In this document: one piece after another, positions 1 to 5,494 of the stretch
Numbering within the stretch: the first letter of the stretch is position 1
Layout: each line of letters opens with the position of its first letter
Assembly: GCA_937876495.1 (NCBI GenBank)
Contig: CALEGL010000207.1
Span: 1-5,494, forward strand
Reading direction: 5' to 3'
DNA length: 5,494 nucleotides
Source of the DNA: an uncultured Bifidobacterium sp.
GTDB lineage: Bacteria; Actinomycetota; Actinomycetes; Actinomycetales; Bifidobacteriaceae
The notes under the pieces: model-generated
The model's input: only the letters and a program-made list of their open reading frames with translations
Databases searched by the model: none
Told to the model about the DNA's origin: nothing
Position numbers and translations under genes: made by a program

Positions 1-2466
1 GGGGATCCGCTGGCGCCCGTGGCCGACGGCGCGCTTGGAGCGGTTCTGCGGATCGCGGATGGAAGTCCGGATGCGGAGGGGCTTCGCAAAGCCCTGGATG
101 TCATCGCCGACGTCGCCGACGACCTGCGCGGGTCAGGGGAGAACGATCCCGCCGCGGCGCTGTGGTCCGCGTGGAGCCGATCGAAGGTCGCCGATCGCTG
201 GCAGAGCCTGGCCATCGGATTCGGAGACGAATCCGATCTGGCGAACGACAGGCTCGACGTCGCCGTCCGTCTGCTCGACTACGCCAAGCAGAGCGATGAC
301 TCCCGTAAGATCGGCGATGACTCACACAAGATCAAGGAGTTCATCGACCAGGTGTCCGGCATGGATGTGGTTGCCGATTCCCTGTCGCGGACGCATCCGC
401 TTCTGGATGCCGTCACCCTGACGACCCCCGCCGGGTCCGTCGGGGGATCATGGAGGCTGGTGTGGATGCCCAGGCTTCAGGACGGCGTCTGGCCGAACCT
501 CGCTCCCCGCAACACCATGTTCGGGGCGGATGAACTGGTGGCCGTCGCGCTTCGCGGCGGTGACCCGCGTCATACGGGTGATGCCGGGCTGCCGGCTCTT
601 GACGAAAGCGACCGCGAGGTGCTCAGAGGCGAGCAGAGAAGCCTTCTGGTCGCCGTGACGCGTGCAAGTTCGCATCTGGTCCTCAGCGCGGTGTGGAGCG
701 ACGACGAAGCCCCCTCGGATTTCCTTCGCGTCTACGCCCCCGAGCTGTTCCCCCGTCATCAGGAGCGTGGGAAGGCGCGCTTCGTTGATGTCGGTCCCCG
801 CGACGCCATGCCTTCCACGCCACGGGGCCTCGTCGTTGCGGCTCGTCAGGAGCTGACACGACGGGTGGCGAAATGGTACGACTCGACGGGCGTGACCGGC
901 GGGGACCGAAGATCGAAGGGGCGGTCAGCAACGTCTCCGCAGGAGACCCTTATCGATCCCGTCCACGCCCTTGTCACGCTGGCCCGCAAAGGATGCCGGC
1001 AGGCCGATCCGCGCAACTGGTTCTTCCTTCCGCCGAGGACCGGGGAACCGACGTCGTCGGACGTCCCGGACGTCCCGGCGTCGTCGGGGGCGACCGCCGT
1101 CGCGCGGGCCGTCCTTGATCCGTCCGCGGGGTCCTCGTCGGGCTCTACGGAGCCGGGGACGTCGCGCCGGAGAGAGGATCCGTCACCGGTCGTCCGGCTG
1201 AGCCCGTCCATGGTGGATTCCATCTGGGCGTGCCCGGTCTGCGCTCTGCTGGAACGGCAGATGTCCGGCCCCGCTGAACCGGCCCCCGTCATGTCCTTCG
1301 GAACGATCATCCATCGCGTCGCTCAGATCGCCGGCGAGCGGGGGCTTGACAGGCCCGGAGCCGTGCTGCACGGCCCCGACGGGACGGAGCTGGACGTCGA
1401 TGACGTCCCCGGACGCATCAGCGGGCTGACGTCCGAACTCCGGGGCATCTATGACGAGGTGCGTGGGCCCCTTGACGCCTTCGACGGCGTTGAGAACGTC
1501 TTCCAGACGAAGAGATCGGAGAAGAGGGCGGGAACGATTCTGCGGAACATGGCCGACTACTTCGTCCGATCCGCTCGACGGGAGTACGCCTCGGGGAAGT
1601 CCGGGCTCCGGATGGGGACGCTGAGGGATGTCGTCTGCGAGTTTGGCGTCACGGCGGAGTTCGGCATCGCGGATGTCCTGAAGGTCTACAACGGAGCCGG
1701 CTCCCCACGGGAGGAGATCTCCGCCGACGACATGGCGGGGATCCTCGGGGTCCTTGCCGGAGGCATGCCCCGGGATTTCCGTCCGGACCTGCGCATCCGG
1801 CTCACCTCGCGGATCGACCGCCTGGAGCTGCGGCACGACGACCGCGGGGACTTCTGCCGCATCATCGACTACAAGACGGGCAGGAGAGGGCATTCCGGGG
1901 CGCAGTGCTTCACCGACCTTCAGCTGGTGTGCTATCAGCTCGCGCTCCGATTCGCGGGGAGAGGGGACGTGGCCGCCGAAGATCGCGCCGGACTCTTCGC
2001 CGAGGGATCCCATCCCCGGGTCTCCTCGGCGGCGTTGTTCGACGTGTCGGCCAGGGACGCGCCGGGGTACTTCCACAGCGCCGAAAACGCCGCGCAGCCA
2101 CCGCTTTTCGGGGATGATGGCGACATCACCTCCGACGTCTACGCATCCAGACCGTACGCGGCCAATCTGTGGAAGCTTTTCACGGATGCCCCGGATCTCG
2201 ACGCTCCCCACGACCAGGTGTCCGACAGGGCATGGGAACGTCTCGTCAGGGAACGGGACGAGGGGACGCTGACGTTCTGGGCCCTGTCGATGATCGCCCG
2301 GGTGTTCTATGCGGCTGCCATCGTGACGACCGATCTGGTCCCGCCCCATCCCGTCCGGGACGACGGGCACAGAAGAAACTGCCGTTTCAAAGGCGCCTGT
2401 CCGCGATGCTCGGATTCGGGGAAGATCGACACGGTTATGGGCGTGACGGGAAAGGAGATGGCATGA
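1..2466 (+). CDS. adnA: AdnA-like subunit of the AdnAB helicase-nuclease, 5' partial (motor C-terminus plus RecB-type nuclease)
   Basis: This is the C-terminal 821 residues of a subunit that, with AdnB, resects DNA double-strand breaks in Actinobacteria. The frame is open back to base 1 and lacks the Walker A and DExQD motifs expected near the N-terminus, so the true start lies upstream; the GTG at 19 is not the start. In order it shows helical motor sequence (1-410), a degenerate motif V region ending in LQDGVWPNLAPR (about 412-507), motif VI LLVAVTRAS (about 640-670), a connector with ARKGCRQADPRNWF (about 982-1023), a Ser/Pro/Asp-rich linker (1042-1188) and a nuclease module opening with LSPSMVDSIWACP (from 1198). 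The QDGVWPN segment, the ADPRNW connector and the LSPS opening match AdnA as I know the family, rather than AdnB, UvrD or RecB. It ends inside the start of adnB, so the two are cotranslated. Family call strong; symbol inferred without a search. Confidence 0.88.
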   Translation, partial: GDPLAPVADGALGAVLRIADGSPDAEGLRKALDVIADVADDLRGSGENDPAAALWSAWSRSKVADRWQSLAIGFGDESDLANDRLDVAVRLLDYAKQSDDSRKIGDDSHKIKEFIDQVSGMDVVADSLSRTHPLLDAVTLTTPAGSVGGSWRLVWMPRLQDGVWPNLAPRNTMFGADELVAVALRGGDPRHTGDAGLPALDESDREVLRGEQRSLLVAVTRASSHLVLSAVWSDDEAPSDFLRVYAPELFPRHQERGKARFVDVGPRDAMPSTPRGLVVAARQELTRRVAKWYDSTGVTGGDRRSKGRSATSPQETLIDPVHALVTLARKGCRQADPRNWFFLPPRTGEPTSSDVPDVPASSGATAVARAVLDPSAGSSSGSTEPGTSRRREDPSPVVRLSPSMVDSIWACPVCALLERQMSGPAEPAPVMSFGTIIHRVAQIAGERGLDRPGAVLHGPDGTELDVDDVPGRISGLTSELRGIYDEVRGPLDAFDGVENVFQTKRSEKRAGTILRNMADYFVRSARREYASGKSGLRMGTLRDVVCEFGVTAEFGIADVLKVYNGAGSPREEISADDMAGILGVLAGGMPRDFRPDLRIRLTSRIDRLELRHDDRGDFCRIIDYKTGRRGHSGAQCFTDLQLVCYQLALRFAGRGDVAAEDRAGLFAEGSHPRVSSAALFDVSARDAPGYFHSAENAAQPPLFGDDGDITSDVYASRPYAANLWKLFTDAPDLDAPHDQVSDRAWERLVRERDEGTLTFWALSMIARVFYAAAIVTTDLVPPHPVRDDGHRRNCRFKGACPRCSDSGKIDTVMGVTGKEMA
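295..336 (+). repeat. Imperfect 21-bp in-frame tandem duplication inside adnA
   Basis: Two adjacent 21-base units (295-315 and 316-336) agree at 15 of 21 positions by my count. They encode DDSRKIG followed by DDSHKIK. The phase is kept, so the duplication adds seven residues. It lies in the charged region just before the motif V segment of the motor. Confidence 0.6.
1042..1188 (+). other. Low-complexity interdomain linker in AdnA
   Basis: About 49 codons rich in Ser, Pro, Asp, Gly, Ala and Thr join the AdnA motor and its connector to the nuclease module. The stretch includes DVPDVP, SAGSSSGS and a basic SRRRED patch. No domain signature is visible. I infer a flexible tether, as expected between two independently folded modules. 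Part of it is an exact short tandem repeat, which suggests growth by slippage. Confidence 0.6.
1060..1077 (+). repeat. Exact 9-bp tandem repeat (GACGTCCCG twice) in the AdnA linker
   Basis: GACGTCCCG occurs twice without a gap and in codon register, encoding DVPDVP. It sits within the low-complexity linker, next to further GTC/TCG-rich sequence. The likely explanation is replication slippage in a segment under weak constraint. Confidence 0.65.
1189..2439 (+). other. AdnA nuclease module (PD-(D/E)XK, RecB/Cas4 type) with cysteine cluster
   Basis: This part of adnA encodes the DNA-cutting module. The metal-binding and catalytic residues of the RecB-like family are all visible: His in SFGTIIHR (codon 1312-1314), Asp in SRIDRLEL (codon 1816-1818), then Asp and Lys in DYKTG (codons 1867-1869 and 1873-1875), followed by the QxxxY motif QLVCY (1921-1935). 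The module is therefore expected to be active. Cysteines flank it as in the iron-sulfur-bearing nucleases AddB and Cas4. CPVC lies at the front (codons 1231 and 1240), and three cysteines lie at the end (codons 2380, 2398 and 2407). The spacing of the last three is not the usual C-x2-C-x5-C, so cluster binding is inference. A stretch between the His and first Asp motifs (about 1690-1770) looks like a variable insertion. Confidence 0.85.
2451..2457 (+). promoter_or_regulatory. Ribosome binding site for adnB (AAAGGAG)
   Basis: AAAGGAG is a strong match to the Shine-Dalgarno consensus. It lies within the last codons of adnA. Five bases separate it from the ATG at 2463 and eight from the in-frame ATG at 2466, so both are usable and the spacing does not settle the start. 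Its place inside the upstream gene and the stop-start overlap point to translational coupling of the two subunits. Confidence 0.75.
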
Positions 2467-5400
2467 TGACGACGAATGCCGATGCGAATGCGGATCTGCC
2501 CGCGGACCTCCTGGCCAAACCATCCGAAGAGCAGAGGAGGGTCATCGAGGCGGGCTCCGGCAAGGACGTGCTCGTCGTGGCCGGAGCCGGCTCGGGCAAG
2601 ACCTTCACCATGACGAGAAGGATCATCTCGCTAATCACCGAAGGCCATGTACCGCCCTCGCGGATCCTCGGCCTGACCTTCACCCGGGCGGCGGCGGCGG
2701 AGCTGCTTTCGCGGGTGTCCGCCGCCATCGACGGGAAGCTGGCGAACGAGCCCGGCCGGAAGGCCATGGAAGGCTCCCGCATAGAGTCCATGGTGATGAA
2801 GCCCCGGGTGTCCACGTACGACGCCTTCTTCCAGTCCATCATCGCCCAGTACGGGGCGCTCATCGGAATGGACCCCCGCACGCAGCCCCTGAGCGACGCC
2901 GGTTCCATCCAGATGGTCAGCGACATCGTCTCGAAGCATATCGATGACCTTTTCGAGAGTGGTGCGATCGCGTCGGATGAGAGGGATGCGGACGGGGATC
3001 CGTCGGATGAATCCTCCGCCGATGATTCGGACACGGGTTCTCTTCAGGACGTCGTCCGCCAGATCAGAGCCCTGTCGTCGACGATAGCCGATTCCGTCAT
3101 CGGGACCGGCTGCCCGACCGTGGAGCAGGCCGTGGCCGCCATCGACGAGTGGGACAGGGGCTTTCTCGATGTCCTGCGCTCGCTGCGCAACGGTGACGAT
3201 CCTCGTCCGGATCCGACGGTCGATCCCGATCTCGCGCCGCCCGTGTTCACTTCCTCCGCCGAGAAGAAGATGGACTTCGAGGAATGGCTCGCCAGGGACG
3301 GAGTGACACGGAAGGGCATGAATCCGAAGATCACGACGTTCCGCAACGCGGTCGTCGACCATCTCATCGTCGTCACGAACCGGCGCCAGCAGCTGCTTCC
3401 TCTCGTCCTTGAGTACGCGGACGAAAAGCGCCAGCGGAGGATGGCCGAATTCAGCGATTTCACGATCGCCGCGCTGCGTCTGGTGACGCGCTTCCCCTCC
3501 ATAGGCGCCGAATACCGTCGTCGGTACACTCATGTGCTTCTCGACGAGTACCAGGACACCTCCACCGCGCAGGCGGCCCTGCTTGCCGGGCTGTTCCATC
3601 AGGGCCCCGACAGGCGTTCCGCCGTGACCGCCGTGGGGGATCCCTATCAGTCGATCTATTCCTGGCGTGGGGCCAGTCCGGGCGCCTTCCGTCAGTTCAT
3701 CGACCACTTCCATCCCGAGGAGGGGCAAAGGTACGGGCTGACCGAATCGCGTCGCAATCCGGCCGTTGTGCTGGACGCGGCCAACCGCCTCACCGCCGCG
3801 TTCAACAGGAGCTACAGTCCCGACACCAGCGTCCCCCGCGACAGCAGGGAAGTACCAGTCGCCCCTCTGCAGCCCGTATCGGCGCATCCGAAGAAGTCTG
3901 ACGCGGACGGGAGCAATCCGACCACCGCCCTTCCGCCGTTCTGCGGGGTGATGGGCTTCGGGACCCGGAGGGAGGAGGCGCGGGCCGTGGCAGTGTTCGC
4001 CAGGAGGGCCGTGGACGGCATCCGGGCGGCCGCATCCGAATCGGATGCCTCCTCGACGGAAGGTCGACGCCCTCCGGTGGCGGTGCTGTTCCGTAGCCGC
4101 GGCCGCATGGACGTCTTCGCCGATGCCCTGTCGAAGCAGAGACTCCACTGCCAGGTGATCGGGAACACTCCGCTGGCCGGCCGTCCCGACATCGCCGACG
4201 TGCTTGCCCTCTTGAAGGCTGAGTCGGATCACACTGACCCCCATCCGCTTCTCGGTCTGCTGGCATCCCCGCGCTTCGGCATGGATGCCCATGACCTCCG
4301 GGCTCTGGCGGGGTTGGCCGACGATGCGAACGTGGACTACCAGTTCCGTTGCCTTGTCCAGGCGGGGCTGGCATCCGAAGCCGCCGGTTCCAGCCGGGCG
4401 GATCGTCGTCGGATCGTCCGCGAGCACAGGCAGGACGTGGATCTTCCCGCCGGCATGTTCCTTGCCGATGCCGTTCTTGCCCCGGATCTGGAGAAGCGCA
4501 TGGAGTTCTCGGGGCTGTCCGTGCGGGGCCGCGACATCGTGCTGCGTCTGGCGCGGATGCTGCGGACGGTGGAGGACGCCGGTCGCGTCTCCGTTCCGGA
4601 TGCGGTCCGCGCCGCGGCCGACGTCCTCGACGTGGATGCCGATGACGCCGTGTCCGATGCGCTGCGTTCCGAAGGGTCCGAGGGATATGAATCCACCTGG
4701 CGGGACGCCCTTGACGTTCTGCTCGACCAGGTCGACTCCTACACGCGGGAGATCACCTCCGGCCAGCCCAGCGTGCTGGGCTTCGTCCAGTGGTTCGATT
4801 CGCTGGAGCGTCAGCCCGACGGACCCGCCACGGGAATCGACGAATCCGCGGACGTCCTGCTGATGACCATCCATCAGGCCAAGGGGCTGGAATGGCCCGC
4901 CGTCGCGGTGGTGGGTATGGAGGAGGGGACCTTCCCGTCCTCCCAGGGGGATCGTCTGTCCATCGCGATTCCGAAGGACGTGGACTGGAGGGACCCCGAC
5001 TGGAACAGGACCGGTGGACCGGCGTATCTGTCCACCAGCCGATGCTGGCTGGACGACCCGGCGGACGTCCCCGCGCCCGTGAGGGCCGACTATGGCATCC
5101 TCCCGCGCTTCCCTCACCGCGGGACGGTCGCGGACATCCACGACCTCGACACGCTGGAGCACGAGACCTTCGATGCCATCTATACGGGCAACGGACGACG
5201 CCGTTCCGGAGCGGGCGATTACGCGGGACAGCATGAGGAGTACGGGCGTCGCCGGCATGAGGACGAGCGACGGCTCGTCTACGTGGCTCTGACCCGTGCC
5301 AGCCGGGAGGTCCTCGTCACGTATTCGGCCGGCAAAACCGCCTCCTGGAGCGGGAAGCCCGGGGCGGACGTCCTCCGTCCCGTCGATCCGGATGCCAGGG

Positions 5401-5494
5401 GAGGACGAGTCACCCACCCCTCCGTCTTCTGGCGGGAGCTTTTCGAGGCGTGGAAACCGCGTACCCATGACGAGTCACAGGGCGACGGCGATGA
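2463..5494 (+). CDS. adnB: AdnB-like subunit of the AdnAB helicase-nuclease, 3' partial (UvrD-like superfamily 1A motor)
   Basis: Some 1,010 codons are present in one unbroken frame, which is still open at the window end. The product should be the main ATP-driven motor of AdnAB. Visible motifs, by residue from the ATG at 2463, are: Q motif around Q24, Walker A AGAGSGKT (40-47), motif Ia LTFTRAAAAEL (71-81), VSTYDAFFQS (116-125), Walker B LDEYQDTS (360-367), motif III VGDPYQSIYSWRGA (391-404), LTESRRN (426-432), VAVLFRSRGRM (from 539), LLASPRFG (599-606), motif V TIHQAKGLEW (802-811) and motif VI LVYVALTRA (938-946). All ATPase residues are intact. The long insert between motifs V and VI, with CWLDDPADVPAPVRADYGILPR, is typical of AdnB and absent from UvrD/PcrA. 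The C-terminal nuclease lies beyond the window. The start overlaps the adnA stop; the second Met (2466) is an alternative. A lone CTA leucine codon lies at 2631. Confidence 0.9.
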   Translation, partial: MMTTNADANADLPADLLAKPSEEQRRVIEAGSGKDVLVVAGAGSGKTFTMTRRIISLITEGHVPPSRILGLTFTRAAAAELLSRVSAAIDGKLANEPGRKAMEGSRIESMVMKPRVSTYDAFFQSIIAQYGALIGMDPRTQPLSDAGSIQMVSDIVSKHIDDLFESGAIASDERDADGDPSDESSADDSDTGSLQDVVRQIRALSSTIADSVIGTGCPTVEQAVAAIDEWDRGFLDVLRSLRNGDDPRPDPTVDPDLAPPVFTSSAEKKMDFEEWLARDGVTRKGMNPKITTFRNAVVDHLIVVTNRRQQLLPLVLEYADEKRQRRMAEFSDFTIAALRLVTRFPSIGAEYRRRYTHVLLDEYQDTSTAQAALLAGLFHQGPDRRSAVTAVGDPYQSIYSWRGASPGAFRQFIDHFHPEEGQRYGLTESRRNPAVVLDAANRLTAAFNRSYSPDTSVPRDSREVPVAPLQPVSAHPKKSDADGSNPTTALPPFCGVMGFGTRREEARAVAVFARRAVDGIRAAASESDASSTEGRRPPVAVLFRSRGRMDVFADALSKQRLHCQVIGNTPLAGRPDIADVLALLKAESDHTDPHPLLGLLASPRFGMDAHDLRALAGLADDANVDYQFRCLVQAGLASEAAGSSRADRRRIVREHRQDVDLPAGMFLADAVLAPDLEKRMEFSGLSVRGRDIVLRLARMLRTVEDAGRVSVPDAVRAAADVLDVDADDAVSDALRSEGSEGYESTWRDALDVLLDQVDSYTREITSGQPSVLGFVQWFDSLERQPDGPATGIDESADVLLMTIHQAKGLEWPAVAVVGMEEGTFPSSQGDRLSIAIPKDVDWRDPDWNRTGGPAYLSTSRCWLDDPADVPAPVRADYGILPRFPHRGTVADIHDLDTLEHETFDAIYTGNGRRRSGAGDYAGQHEEYGRRRHEDERRLVYVALTRASREVLVTYSAGKTASWSGKPGADVLRPVDPDARGGRVTHPSVFWRELFEAWKPRTHDESQGDGD
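2973..3032 (+). other. Acidic low-complexity insertion in AdnB
   Basis: Residues 171-190 contain ten Asp or Glu out of 20, many Ser and only one basic residue. The segment lies between the TYDAFF and DEYQD motifs, where superfamily 1A helicases carry accessory (1B-like) sequence. No known motif is visible. I infer a disordered surface loop. Variation in this position would not disturb the ATPase core. Confidence 0.55.

Noticed and set aside
19..21. GTG at 19 as the start of adnA.
   Set aside because: The frame is open to base 1, no Shine-Dalgarno sequence precedes it, and a start here would give a motor lacking Walker A and Walker B. The gene is cut by the window edge.
1183..2523. A 446-codon open frame on the minus strand opposite the adnA nuclease module.
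   Set aside because: It has the same cause: it lies in register with adnA and ends at a TCA serine codon at 1183. The opposite strand encodes intact nuclease motifs, and the antisense translation has none.
2631..5468. A 945-codon open frame on the minus strand opposite adnB.
   Set aside because: It runs in codon register with adnB, so its stops require TTA, CTA or TCA in adnB. These codons are rare in this high-GC gene: the frame is bounded by the CTA at 2631 and by a TCA at 5475. The translation is rich in Gly, Arg, Pro and His and shows no domain, while the plus strand carries every helicase motif.
5491..5494. The final ATGA as the end of adnB or the start of another gene.
   Set aside because: The TGA at 5492 is not in the adnB frame, which reads GAT at 5490 and continues past the edge. 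The expected C-terminal nuclease has not yet appeared, and too little sequence remains to judge a new start.
2463..5494. Identity as UvrD/PcrA, RecB or AddA instead of AdnB.
   Set aside because: The protein is already longer than UvrD/PcrA and has the long insert between motifs V and VI. The upstream partner has the AdnA-type degenerate motor joined to an active nuclease, unlike RecC or AddB, and the order of the pair fits adnA-adnB.
1..5494. tRNA, rRNA, CRISPR, insertion sequence, prophage, riboswitch, promoter or terminator.
   Set aside because: The plus strand is coding throughout with a four-base gene overlap. I saw no spaced repeats, terminal inverted repeats, cloverleaf sequence or hairpin followed by a T-run.

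Overview
The window holds two overlapping plus-strand genes and nothing else that I can support. Both are incomplete. They are the 3' two thirds or so of an adnA-like gene (1-2466) and the 5' part of an adnB-like gene (2463 to the window end). Together they encode AdnAB, the heterodimeric helicase-nuclease that processes DNA double-strand breaks in Actinobacteria and takes the place of RecBCD or AddAB there. The assignment rests on conserved motifs and on gene order (adnA before adnB). No database search was possible.

The base composition is high in G+C. Codons ending in G or C dominate, and TTA, CTA and TCA are nearly absent. The AdnB N-terminus, with AGAGSGKT, a TYDAFF motif and DEYQDTS, resembles bifidobacterial AdnB as I remember it. 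A high-GC actinobacterium, most probably Bifidobacteriaceae, is therefore the best guess. The genus is inference only.

Layout: 1-1041 is the end of the AdnA motor, with a degenerate motif V, a retained motif VI and the connector behind it. 1042-1188 is a low-complexity linker. 1189-2466 is the RecB/Cas4-type nuclease, with its acidic residues, lysine and flanking cysteines. A Shine-Dalgarno sequence lies in the last codons of adnA, and adnB starts across the adnA stop codon. 2463-5494 encodes the AdnB motor, with all classical superfamily 1A helicase motifs intact. The window ends shortly after motif VI, before any C-terminal AdnB nuclease module.

How they work together: the two subunits form one enzyme that binds a duplex end. 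In the mycobacterial enzyme AdnB is the main ATP-driven motor and both subunits carry nuclease modules. The sequence fits this division of labour: AdnB has complete ATPase motifs, while AdnA has lost the motif V consensus but keeps a full nuclease active site. There is no intergenic space, so no promoter, terminator, RNA gene, mobile element or CRISPR array is visible. I found no previously undescribed system. The points worth a second look are small variations within this known machine.
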